Both the position numbers and the translations under genes were made by a program. A DNA stretch of 64,000 bases from Pseudomonas solani (GTDB lineage: Bacteria > Pseudomonadota > Gammaproteobacteria > Pseudomonadales > Pseudomonadaceae): positions 2,903,501 to 2,967,500 of the forward strand of contig NZ_AP023081.1 in the NCBI RefSeq assembly GCF_026072635.1, read 5' to 3'. Positions 51,937 through 60,031 of the stretch are shown piece after piece; within the stretch, counting starts at the first letter, position 1, and each line of letters opens with the position of its first letter. The notes beneath the pieces are model-generated. The model did not search any database, had not been told where the DNA came from, and saw nothing but the letters and a program-made list of their open reading frames with translations.

Positions 51937-53418
51937 GTGAAGAACGACATCCACGATCTGGGGCTGGTGCTGGACTCCAAGGTCAAGCTCATCGTCATCG
52001 AGTCCTGGGACGAGCAGCGCGTGCTGGAAACCCTGACCACCCTGGCGGTGAAGCGCGGGCTGGGTCTGTTCACCTGGGCGGTGACCGAGGGCCTGCAGCG
52101 CCTTGGCTTCGGTGGCGACCCCGTGGGCGAGGGGGCCAGTACCGATGCCGAGGCAGCGCTGCGGCTGATCAAGGCCGATCCGCAGCCCAACCTCTATGTG
52201 ATGTGCGACCTGCATCCCTTCTTCGACGACAACCCCAAGCTGGTGCGTCTGCTCAAGGAAGTCGCCATGGCCGAGGCGATCCACAAGCCGACCCTGGTGC
52301 TGGTTTCCCACGCAATGAAGCTGCCGGCCGAGGTACAGCGCTACAGCGCCCGCTTCAGCCTGGCGCTGCCGAACGAGGATGAGCTGTTGGCCATCGTTCG
52401 CGAGGAGGCCACGCGCTGGAGCGAGCGCAACCGTGGCGCCCGGGTGCGTACCGACAACCGCACCCTGCAGCAGGTGGTGAAGAACCTGCGTGGCCTCAGC
52501 CACGGTGAAGCACGCTCGCTGGCGCGCAACGTGATCTGCGACGACGGCGCCATCACCCAGGAAGACTTGCCGGAGCTGAACAAGACCAAGTTCCAGCTTC
52601 TGGACCTTGAAGGTGTGCTCAGCTTCGAATACGACACCGCGCGCTTCGCCGATGTCGGCGGCCTGGCCAACCTCAAGCGCTGGCTGGGTGAGCGCCAGAG
52701 CGCGTTCATGGAGGCCAAGCCGGCGTCCATGCCCAAGGGCATGTTGCTGGTGGGCGTGCAGGGCGGCGGCAAGAGCCTGGCGGCCAAGGCGGTGGCAGGG
52801 CTCTGGGGGCTGCCGTTGCTGCGCCTGGACTTCGCCTGCCTGTACAACAAGTTCTTCGGCGAGACCGAGCGCAACCTGCGTGATGCGCTCAAGCTGGCCG
52901 AGCAGATGGCGCCCTGTGTGTTGTGGATGGATGAGCTGGAGAAGGGGCTGGCCAGCGGCGACCAGGACGGCGGCGTGAGCCAGCGTGTGCTGGGTACGTT
53001 GCTGACCTGGATGTCGGAGCGCAAGGCGCCAGTGTTCATGGTGGCCACCGCCAACGCCATCCACCGTTTGCCGCCGGAGTTGGTGCGCAAGGGGCGTTTC
53101 GACGAGCTGTTCTTCGTCGATCTGCCGGGTAGCGAGGTGCGGGCAGAAATCTTCCGCATCCACCTGTCCCGTCGCGATATCGACCCGGCGCAGTTCGATC
53201 TGCCGATCCTGGCGGCGTCCAGCGATGGTTTCTCCGGTGCCGAGATCGAGCAGGCCGTGGTGGGGATGCTCTATGCCGCGCAAGCCGCCCAGGCCAGCGT
53301 GAGCCAGGCGCTGCTGTTGCAGCAGTTGCTGGGTACGGCACCGCTGTCGGTGGTGATGGCCGAGGAGCAGGCCAAGCTGCGGGCTTGGGCCGACGGGCGC
53401 TGCGTGAAGGCTGACTGA
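51937..53418 (+). CDS. AAA+ ATPase of unknown function (Ycf46-like)
   Basis: 493 aa with GTG start after AAGGAG. Residues 1-225 form an inactive, P-loop-like N-terminal domain; the C-terminal AAA+ module (about 255-470) has Walker A GVQGGGKSLAAKAV, Walker B VLWMDELEKG, sensor-1 MVATANAIH and arginine-finger RKGRFDELFF. This resembles cyanobacterial/plastid Ycf46 ATPases. Substrate unknown. It occupies the position of PAO1 PA0657 and ends in a clear terminator. Confidence 0.88.
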   Translation: MKNDIHDLGLVLDSKVKLIVIESWDEQRVLETLTTLAVKRGLGLFTWAVTEGLQRLGFGGDPVGEGASTDAEAALRLIKADPQPNLYVMCDLHPFFDDNPKLVRLLKEVAMAEAIHKPTLVLVSHAMKLPAEVQRYSARFSLALPNEDELLAIVREEATRWSERNRGARVRTDNRTLQQVVKNLRGLSHGEARSLARNVICDDGAITQEDLPELNKTKFQLLDLEGVLSFEYDTARFADVGGLANLKRWLGERQSAFMEAKPASMPKGMLLVGVQGGGKSLAAKAVAGLWGLPLLRLDFACLYNKFFGETERNLRDALKLAEQMAPCVLWMDELEKGLASGDQDGGVSQRVLGTLLTWMSERKAPVFMVATANAIHRLPPELVRKGRFDELFFVDLPGSEVRAEIFRIHLSRRDIDPAQFDLPILAASSDGFSGAEIEQAVVGMLYAAQAAQASVSQALLLQQLLGTAPLSVVMAEEQAKLRAWADGRCVKAD

Positions 53419-53434
53419 AACGGCGGGAGAGAAG

Positions 53435-53459
53435 AAAGGCGCCTTGCGGCGCCTTTTTT
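53435..53459 (+). terminator. Terminator of the AAA ATPase gene
   Basis: AAAGGCGCC-TTGC-GGCGCCTTT followed by more T: a 9-bp stem and U-tract, just before the convergent SDR gene. Confidence 0.9.
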
Positions 53460-53464
53460 GTTTT

Positions 53465-54253
53465 CTATTTCGGTAGATAGGCCTTGTTGATCCGCCCGGC
53501 CAGGCGCCGGACCAGCCAGCGCGGCGACAGGCGCGGGCTCATCGCTAGCAGGCGGTTGCGCCAGCCGGGGATGATGATGGCGCGGTTCTTCTCCAGCGCT
53601 TTCACTGTGATCAGCGCCACTTCTTCGGCGCTCATCATCAGCTTGCTGCCTTCAAGTTTCTCGCCGGCCATCCGTGCGCCGCGGAAGAAGGCGGTGCGGG
53701 TAGGGCCGGGGCAAAGCACCGAGACGCCGACGCCATGGACCTTCAGCTCTTCGCGCAGCCCTTCGGAGAAGTGCAGTACGTAGGCCTTGCTGGCGTAGTA
53801 GTTGCTCATCCAGGGGCCGGGCTGGAAGCCGGCTACCGACGCGACGTTGAGAATCTGCCCGGTACCACGGCTGGCCATGGCGCCGCCGATCTCGTGGCAG
53901 AGGCGGGCGAGGGCGAGGACGTTGAGTTCGATCAGTTCCTGTTCGCGGCTCCAGTCCTGTTCGACATAGAGGCCGGAGGTACCGATGCCGGCGTTGTTCA
54001 CCAGCAGGTCGATTTCCCGCTCACCCTGGTTGAGCTCGTGGAGCAGGCCTGAAAGCTGCAGCGGTTCGGCGAGGTCACAGGTGCGGTAGAGCACTTCGAC
54101 GCCGAAGCGCTGGGTCAGCTCGTAGGCGATGCTTTCCAGCGCGTCACGTTGCCGGGCCACCAGGATCAGGTGGCGACCCCGCCGGGCCAGGGCTTCCGCC
54201 AGGGCCACGCCGAGGCCGCTGGAGGCGCCGGTAATCAGGGCAAAACGAGGCAT
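53465..54253 (-). CDS. Short-chain dehydrogenase/reductase
   Basis: 262 aa from the ATG at 54253 (MPRFALITGASSGLGVALAE), with GGAG upstream; the longer frame adds 11 residues. Classical SDR: cofactor motif TGASSGLG, NNAGIG, catalytic Ser in NVASVAGF and YYASKAY (Tyr-x-x-x-Lys). The Arg after the second strand (ARQRDAL) suggests NADPH. Substrate unknown. Position matches PAO1 PA0658. Confidence 0.9.
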   Translation of the reverse strand: MPRFALITGASSGLGVALAEALARRGRHLILVARQRDALESIAYELTQRFGVEVLYRTCDLAEPLQLSGLLHELNQGEREIDLLVNNAGIGTSGLYVEQDWSREQELIELNVLALARLCHEIGGAMASRGTGQILNVASVAGFQPGPWMSNYYASKAYVLHFSEGLREELKVHGVGVSVLCPGPTRTAFFRGARMAGEKLEGSKLMMSAEEVALITVKALEKNRAIIIPGWRNRLLAMSPRLSPRWLVRRLAGRINKAYLPK

Positions 54254-54306
54254 CGGGAATCTCCGTGTCGGGGCCGGGTTGGACAACGTCAGCCCCGGGA
54301 GGTTGC

Positions 54307-55425
54307 TCAGTTGGACTCGTTCTCTTCCTGTTCGGCGGCCGCGTCGCCCTCGTCCATCGACTCGTCCGGCTCTGCATAGGGTGCGGCTTCGTCGGTCGGT
54401 TCGGCATAGTCGGCGCTATCGCCATCGGCCGGCATCTCGTAGCTGCTCATCTCGGAGCGCTCAACGTAGTCCTGGTAGGCCGGGATGCTGATGGCGGCGA
54501 GGATGCCGAAGACCACCGGGATAATCAGCCACATCCAGGCCAGGACCTTGACGGCGGTGGTGTTCGGCGGCGGCGGTGCACCGAAGCGGTTGGCGCCGGT
54601 GGTGCCGGGGATGAACAGCAGCAGCAGGGGGAAGACGCTGCCGACGATGGGCACGAAGTTCAGCAGGTAGAGCCAGCCCGACCAGCCGATGTCGTGCAGG
54701 CGCTGGACGTTGATCTGCACGCTGACGACGATGGCCGCGATACCCAGCACGGTGGCGATGAGGCCGCCGACGATCGGGTGGATGGCGAAGCCGATGCCGG
54801 CGCCGACGCCAAGCACGACCAGCAGCGCGATCATGAACACGAAGGACCAGGCCAGGTAGCGCACGCGGCCGATACGGCCGGTGATGCCGAAGGGGCGCAG
54901 CTCGCAGTACTGGGGCAGCGCCTCGCCGACCTGGGCCTGCGGGGTGGCGTAAGGCGAGGCGCCCGGTGCCACGGCCGACGATGCGACGGCGGGAGCGGCT
55001 TCAGCCAGTTGCGCCTGACGGGCGAGGAATTTCTCGATGATGATGCCGCACGCCTGGCACTCGCCGGACTTGGCCTGCTCGTGGCCACACTTGGGGCAGG
55101 TCATGGTGCCGGTGTCCTGCTCGCTTTCTACCGCCGCGAGGGTTTCCGGGTTCGGATGGTCTTCGGTTTCCACCAGGCTGAAGCCGGCGGCGAGGTCCTG
55201 TTCCTTGCGCACCTGGGCACCGGCTCGCTGCAGGGCGGCCAGGTATTTGTCTGCCTCGACTTCTTCGAGGTCACGCTTCAGCGCCACGGGGCGCCCGCCG
55301 AACAGGCTGTCGATCTTGCTGGCATCGCTCTTGAACAGCTTGGCCAGGTTCTCCTTGACAGTTTCCAATGCCGCACCGGGCATCAGTTCTCCTTCGAAGA
55401 CGATCTTGTAGCGGGCATCGGACAT
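54307..55425 (-). CDS. DUF805 membrane protein with zinc ribbon
   Basis: 372 aa. N-terminal cytoplasmic domain (1-90) with MSDARYKIVFEGELMPG, a zinc ribbon (CPKCGHEQAKSGECQACG, about 109-126), an Ala-rich linker, then a DUF805 membrane domain (about 170-280, GRIGRVRYLAWSF and RLHDIGWSGWLYLL). A further hydrophobic helix ends in ISIPAYQDYVERSEMS, much like the N-terminal helix of type IV pilins, and the C-terminal 45 residues are very acidic. Function unknown; matches PAO1 PA0659. Confidence 0.8.
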   Translation of the reverse strand: MSDARYKIVFEGELMPGAALETVKENLAKLFKSDASKIDSLFGGRPVALKRDLEEVEADKYLAALQRAGAQVRKEQDLAAGFSLVETEDHPNPETLAAVESEQDTGTMTCPKCGHEQAKSGECQACGIIIEKFLARQAQLAEAAPAVASSAVAPGASPYATPQAQVGEALPQYCELRPFGITGRIGRVRYLAWSFVFMIALLVVLGVGAGIGFAIHPIVGGLIATVLGIAAIVVSVQINVQRLHDIGWSGWLYLLNFVPIVGSVFPLLLLFIPGTTGANRFGAPPPPNTTAVKVLAWMWLIIPVVFGILAAISIPAYQDYVERSEMSSYEMPADGDSADYAEPTDEAAPYAEPDESMDEGDAAAEQEENESN

Positions 55426-55521
55426 GCGGGCATCCTTGTCAGCGGCTGGTTAGGGATGGCACAGCGTAATGGTGGCGCACCCTGCGGCACAAGCGGGCTG
55501 CCGCACAAAAAACAGAGCTGG

Positions 55522-56784
55522 TCAGGCGGCTGGCTGCGGCTTCCAGGTGCCGACGAGGCGGCCGTGACGGAGCAGGCGCAGTTGGCCGAAGCCGCTGAAC
55601 AGCCCTTCGGACAGGAGAGGCCGCAGGAACACCCAGTCGTCGACGCTGAGCCCGGTCGTTGCCGAGCCGATCAGGCGCTCCTGGTTGGGGCTGCGCCCGT
55701 AGATGCCGTCATAGGCCAGGCCCGCGGGGGATGCGGGTTCGGCGGGCCAGCCTCCGCCATAGAGGTAGTAGGCGTTCTGCCGGTTGGGGTTCCAGGCTTC
55801 GAGCATGCCCTGGGCCTGTTGCAGGTAGGGGAGGGGGCCGCGTTGAACCTTGAGTACCGGCGTGGCGATCCACATCGCGCTCTGGTGGCTGGCCAGGAGG
55901 GGCGTGTCGAACTCGGCGGGCTTGAGCAGGGCCGAGCCGACGGCGACTTCGTTCAGCGGTGTCGGTCCCTTGGCGTGCAGGGGATAGGTGAGACTGCCGG
56001 CGCCATTGAGCAGGGGTTGCCTGGGCCAGATGGCGGGGAAGGCGCGTGCGGCATCGATGAAGGCCGCGTATCGCTCGTTGGCGGCAGTAAAGGCTTGCTG
56101 GCTGTCGGTCCAGAGCGGTGCGTGGGCGACCTGGGCGTCGTAGCCCATCAGCCCGCGCAGTTGCAGCAGCGTGCTGTTGTCGGCGAGCAGTCGCAGCGTC
56201 TGCGCCAGGTTGGCAGCGTCGGGGTGGCCGCCGCGTTGCAGGCCGATATCGATCTCCAGGGCGATGCTCATGGGCTTCTGCAGGGCCTTGGCGAGCTCGA
56301 GGTACTGGACGAGGCGCTGCGGGCTGTCGATCAGCCAGGTGAGCTGGCGTGTAGGGTCGAAGCCCAGGCCATTGGGCAACTGCTGGTAGAAGGCGAGGGC
56401 GGCCGCTACCGGCAGCGGCTTGCCCAGCAGCAGGTCGGCGTCGGGGAAGGCCTGTGCCAACTGGTTGGCCTGGGGCTGGTGGAAGACCATGAAGCGGCGC
56501 GTAGTCAGGCGTTTGGCGAGGTAGTCCAGCAGGCCATTGGAAGCCAGGGACTTGGCCACCAGGCGCAGGGGCAGTTTGCCCAGGCGCTGGGCGAGCAGGT
56601 CGGCATTGGCGTCGAGGTGGTCGAGGTCGATGACCAGCTGCGGCACGCCGCCGCCTTCCTGCTTCAACAGGCTCTGCAGGTCGGCGAAATAGGCTGTGTG
56701 GGGGCGCCCCTGGTCACCAGGGCGCATAGCCCAGAGCCCGAGCGCCCCGAGTGCGCCCAGGCCGAGCAGGTGGCGGCGTTTCAA
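55522..56784 (-). CDS. D-threonine-aldolase/DSD1-like PLP enzyme with N-terminal export or anchor sequence
   Basis: 420 aa. The core matches DSD1-type fold III PLP enzymes: PQLVIDLDHLDANA, LRLVAKSLAS with the PLP lysine near residue 82, and a C-terminal beta domain. The N-terminus MKRRHLLGLGALGALGLWAM has twin Arg plus a hydrophobic helix, resembling a Tat signal or membrane anchor, which is unusual for a cytoplasmic PLP enzyme. Substrate unknown. The start overlaps the nitronate monooxygenase stop by 4 bp. Confidence 0.8.
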   Translation of the reverse strand: MKRRHLLGLGALGALGLWAMRPGDQGRPHTAYFADLQSLLKQEGGGVPQLVIDLDHLDANADLLAQRLGKLPLRLVAKSLASNGLLDYLAKRLTTRRFMVFHQPQANQLAQAFPDADLLLGKPLPVAAALAFYQQLPNGLGFDPTRQLTWLIDSPQRLVQYLELAKALQKPMSIALEIDIGLQRGGHPDAANLAQTLRLLADNSTLLQLRGLMGYDAQVAHAPLWTDSQQAFTAANERYAAFIDAARAFPAIWPRQPLLNGAGSLTYPLHAKGPTPLNEVAVGSALLKPAEFDTPLLASHQSAMWIATPVLKVQRGPLPYLQQAQGMLEAWNPNRQNAYYLYGGGWPAEPASPAGLAYDGIYGRSPNQERLIGSATTGLSVDDWVFLRPLLSEGLFSGFGQLRLLRHGRLVGTWKPQPAA

Positions 56785-57743
56785 CGGGGCCAGCGCTGGC
56801 CGAGTTGGCTGGCCCTCTGGAGGGCGGCGCGGTACTCGTTATCCAGGCGCTTCACCAGTTCTTCCACCGTCGGCAGGTCGCTGATGTCGCCCACGCCCTG
56901 ACCGGCGGACCAGACGGTCTTCCAGGCCTTGGCCTCGTCACTGATGGGCTTGAGCTTTTCGCCGTAGTTGACGTCGGCCTTGTCGGTAAGGCGCTTGAGG
57001 TCGTAGCCGGCGGCTTCGAGGCTCTGGCGCATGAAGCTGGCCGGTACGCCGGAGACGGCGGGCGTGTGGACGATATCGGCGGCCTTGGCGTCGAGGATCA
57101 TCTGCTTGTAGGGCGTGTCGGCGTTGCTTTGGCGGGTAGCGATGAAGCGGGTGCCGAGGTAGGCGAGGTCGGCACCGAGCATCTGCGCGGCGAGTATCTC
57201 GTGGCCGTGGTTGAGGCAGCCGGCCAGCAGCAGGGTCTTGTCGAAGAACTGGCGGATCTCGGACACCAGGGCGAATGGGCTCCAGGTGCCGGCATGGCCA
57301 CCGGCGCCGGCTGCCACCGCGATCAGCCCATCGACACCAGCTTCGGCAGCCTTTTCGGCATGGCGGCGGGTGGTGACGTCATGGAACACCAGGCCGCCGT
57401 AGCTGTGCACCGCGTCGACCACTTCCCTCACCGTCCCCAGGCTGGTGATGATGATGGGCACCTGCTTCTCGACGCAGATGGCCAGGTCCGCCTGCAGCCT
57501 GGGGTTGCTGTGATGGACGATGAGGTTGACCGCATAGGGCGCGGCGCCCGCCATCAGGCCCGCCTCGATCTCGTCGAGCCAGGCGCGGAAGCCGGCACTG
57601 TCACGCTGGTTGAGGGCGGGGAAGCTGCCGACGATGCCCGCATTGCTGCAGGCCAGGACCAGTTCCGGGGTCGAAACCAGGAACATGGGCGCTGCGACGA
57701 CGGGCAGGCGCAGGCGTTGTTCAAGCAGGGCGGGCAGTGACAT
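56781..57743 (-). CDS. Nitronate monooxygenase family flavoprotein
   Basis: 320 aa from the ATG at 57743 (MSLPALLEQRLRLPVVAAPM). A TIM barrel: VVAAPMFLVSTPEL, GAAPYAVNLIVHHSN, AVAAGAGGHAG (flavin phosphate site) and LGADLAYLGTRF are class landmarks. Members oxidise alkyl nitronates such as propionate-3-nitronate or act as quinone reductases; which applies here cannot be read from the sequence. It overlaps the PLP-enzyme gene by 4 bp (ATGA). Confidence 0.9.
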   Translation of the reverse strand: MSLPALLEQRLRLPVVAAPMFLVSTPELVLACSNAGIVGSFPALNQRDSAGFRAWLDEIEAGLMAGAAPYAVNLIVHHSNPRLQADLAICVEKQVPIIITSLGTVREVVDAVHSYGGLVFHDVTTRRHAEKAAEAGVDGLIAVAAGAGGHAGTWSPFALVSEIRQFFDKTLLLAGCLNHGHEILAAQMLGADLAYLGTRFIATRQSNADTPYKQMILDAKAADIVHTPAVSGVPASFMRQSLEAAGYDLKRLTDKADVNYGEKLKPISDEAKAWKTVWSAGQGVGDISDLPTVEELVKRLDNEYRAALQRASQLGQRWPR

Positions 57744-57774
57744 CGGGCATTCCTCTCTATCGGTCATTCGTGAG

Positions 57775-58200
57775 TCAGAAGGGTTTGATCACCACCAGGA
57801 TGACGATGGCGAGCAGGAACAGGACCGGGACTTCGTTGAACCAGCGGTAGAACACATGGCTGCGGCCGTTCTCGCCGCGAGCGAAGCGTTTGAGCATGGC
57901 GCCGCAGACGTGGTGGTAGCCGATCAGCAGGAACACCAGGGTGAGCTTGGCGTGTAGCCAGCCCTGTTTGAACCAGGCCGGGTTGAGGTAGAGCATGCCG
58001 GCGCCGAGCAGCAGGGTGAGGACCATGGAGGGCTGCATGATGCCGCGATAGAGCTTGCGCTCCATGATGCTGAAGCGTTCGCGGCTGGGCGCGTCTTCGG
58101 CCGAGGCGTGATAGACGAACAGGCGTGGCAGGTAGAAGAGACCGGCGAACCAGCATACGACGGCGATGATGTGGAAGGCCTTGAGCCAGAGATAGAGCAT
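57775..58200 (-). CDS. hemJ: Protoporphyrinogen oxidase HemJ
   Basis: 141 aa with four transmembrane helices. It begins MLYLWLKAFHIIAVVCWFAG with the conserved His10, followed by LYRGIMQPSMVLTLLLG, and ends VIKPF. HemJ oxidises protoporphyrinogen IX in bacteria lacking HemG and HemY. It starts a minus-strand unit with the nitronate monooxygenase gene 31 bp further on. The 192 bp upstream (58201-58392) has no gene; PAO1 has argC here. Confidence 0.9.
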   Translation of the reverse strand: MLYLWLKAFHIIAVVCWFAGLFYLPRLFVYHASAEDAPSRERFSIMERKLYRGIMQPSMVLTLLLGAGMLYLNPAWFKQGWLHAKLTLVFLLIGYHHVCGAMLKRFARGENGRSHVFYRWFNEVPVLFLLAIVILVVIKPF

Positions 58201-58392
58201 TGGATGTTCCCTGATGTGAGGTGGGTCCGATAGTAGAGGCTCCGGCGGTCACGCGTCACCTCGACGGTTGGCCCTTGGCCGATGCGGCTTTATCATCGGC
58301 GGCTTTCCAGTGGGTAGGGTGCGGTCGATGTTCAAGCTAGCTACGAGGGGTGGCGTTCTGCCTCTCCGGTCGCACCGCGCCGGGCGTCACTG

Positions 58393-59118
58393 ATGTCGCG
58401 CTGGGAGGTCCGCATCAGCGACCCGCGCCGTGAGCGGCTGGTGCGCTGGTTGGTACTGGTCCTGTTGCTGGCGCTGCCGGTGGCGTTCTTCGCCGGTGGC
58501 TGGTTGCGAGCCGAGGGCATGGCGGATGCCGTGGCGGAGCGCGACAGCCTGCGCGCGCAACTGGATGAGCGCACCCGTGCACTCGAACAGTTGCAACAGC
58601 GCCAGGCGGTACTGGTAAGCGGCGAGCGACTGGGGCTCCAGGCCAACGAGCAGAGCCGCCAGACCATCAAGATGATGGAAGAGCAGGTTTTCAAACTGCA
58701 GCAGGAACTGGCGTTCTACCGGGGCGTGCTGGCGCCGGACAGCCGCCGCGAGGGATTGCGCATTCGCGCTTTCGAGTTGCATGGCACGGACCAGCCGCAG
58801 CGCTTCCGTTTCCGGCTGATGCTCAGCCGGGTCGGCAAGGATGACCAGCCGATCAAGGGGACGCTGCGTGTGCGAGTGATCGGTCGTCAGGACGGCAAGG
58901 AGGCGAGCCTAGAGCTGGCGACGCTTTCCCGCGAGATGACGCAGCAGGATGTTGTGTTTTCCTTCAAGCACTTCCAGGCGATTCCCGAAGCGGGACGTTT
59001 CGCCGAGCTGGAGCTGCCGGAAGGCTTCAGTCCCCGTCAGGTAAAGGTGCGCGCGCAAGTGGACGGCCAGCAGAAACCGCTGGAGCGCACATTCGAGTGG
59101 ATTGACGAGGAGTCATGA
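58393..59118 (+). CDS. DUF6776 membrane protein with coiled coil
   Basis: 241 aa. Short cytoplasmic N-terminus, one transmembrane helix (about 18-38), a coiled coil (about 45-115) rich in Gln, Glu and Leu, then a beta-rich periplasmic domain (FRFRLMLSRVGKDDQPIKG). Function unknown. It overlaps the bactofilin gene by 4 bp, suggesting a joint role at the envelope (inference). It lacks a strong ribosome binding site. Confidence 0.82.
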   Translation: MSRWEVRISDPRRERLVRWLVLVLLLALPVAFFAGGWLRAEGMADAVAERDSLRAQLDERTRALEQLQQRQAVLVSGERLGLQANEQSRQTIKMMEEQVFKLQQELAFYRGVLAPDSRREGLRIRAFELHGTDQPQRFRFRLMLSRVGKDDQPIKGTLRVRVIGRQDGKEASLELATLSREMTQQDVVFSFKHFQAIPEAGRFAELELPEGFSPRQVKVRAQVDGQQKPLERTFEWIDEES

Positions 59119-59537
59119 CGAGCATGTTCAACAAACAGAAACCCAAGGCTGATCTGCAGCGTTTCAGCGGCAAGACCAGCATCATCGCCATCGGCGCGGA
59201 ACTGGAGGGTGATCTGCGCTTCCAGGGCGCGGTGCAGGTGGACGGCCGCCTCAAGGGCAACCTCAATGCCAGCGAAGGGCTGGTCAGGGTCAGCGTCGAA
59301 GGCCTGGTGGAGGGCGAGATCCGCGCGCCTCACGTGATCATCGACGGGGAAGTGGTCGGTGATGTATTCGCTTCCGAGCACCTGGAACTGGGTGCCAAGG
59401 CACGGGTACGCGGCAACCTCTACTACGGGCTCATGGAGATGGCCATGGGGGCGCAGATAGAAGGGCGCCTCGGGCACATCAAGGAAGCGCAGCGCCTGTT
59501 GGAGGCGCCGGCCGGTCCGGAAAGCCAGGACGCTTAA
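59115..59537 (+). CDS. Bactofilin
   Basis: 140 aa. A single DUF583/bactofilin beta-helix: IIAIGAELEGDLRFQGAVQV, DGRLKGNLNASEG, GEIRAPHVIIDGEVVGDV are successive rungs. Bactofilins polymerise without nucleotide and scaffold cell-wall or polar proteins. Position matches PAO1 PA0664. Start overlaps the DUF6776 gene (ATGA). Confidence 0.93.
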   Translation: MTSMFNKQKPKADLQRFSGKTSIIAIGAELEGDLRFQGAVQVDGRLKGNLNASEGLVRVSVEGLVEGEIRAPHVIIDGEVVGDVFASEHLELGAKARVRGNLYYGLMEMAMGAQIEGRLGHIKEAQRLLEAPAGPESQDA

Positions 59538-59618
59538 TAGTTGACCAGTTTTCTAGGGTAAGCGGATAATGCGTGGCCACAGCGCAGTAAGGCGGCGTGA
59601 AGCCGGGAGAGTTACAGC

Positions 59619-59969
59619 ATGAGTGTCGAATCCTTCACCCCCACAGCCCTGATGTTTACGCATGGAGCGGCAAACAAGGTGAAGAACCTGATCGATGAGG
59701 AAGGCAATCCGCGGCTCAAGCTGCGCGTCTTCGTCACGGGCGGTGGCTGTTCGGGCTTCCAATACGGTTTCACGTTCGATGAAGACGTGGCTGACGATGA
59801 CACCATCGTAGAGCGCGATGGCGTGAGCCTGGTGGTCGATCCCATGAGCTTCCAGTACCTGGCCGGTGCGGAAGTGGATTACCAGGAAGGTCTCGAAGGC
59901 TCGCGCTTCGTGATCAAGAACCCGAATGCCGCCACTACCTGCGGCTGCGGTTCGTCCTTCTCGATCTGA
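59619..59969 (+). CDS. erpA: Iron-sulfur cluster insertion protein ErpA
   Basis: 116 aa, A-type carrier. The three cluster cysteines are in place: GGGCSGFQYG and CGCGSSFSI at the C-terminus. It hands Fe-S clusters to target enzymes, including those of isoprenoid synthesis. It is preceded by GGGAGAG and followed by a terminator. Confidence 0.97.
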   Translation: MSVESFTPTALMFTHGAANKVKNLIDEEGNPRLKLRVFVTGGGCSGFQYGFTFDEDVADDDTIVERDGVSLVVDPMSFQYLAGAEVDYQEGLEGSRFVIKNPNAATTCGCGSSFSI

Positions 59970-59988
59970 TTATCCTTCGCTGATACTG

Positions 59989-60016
59989 AAACGCCGTGCT
60001 TATGCACGGCGTTTTC
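59989..60016. terminator. Bidirectional terminator between erpA and anmK
   Basis: AAACGCCGTGC-TTAT-GCACGGCGTTTTC: an 11-bp stem with flanking A and T runs in the convergent gap. Confidence 0.9.
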
Positions 60017-60031
60017 GTTTGTACCGTTTGG

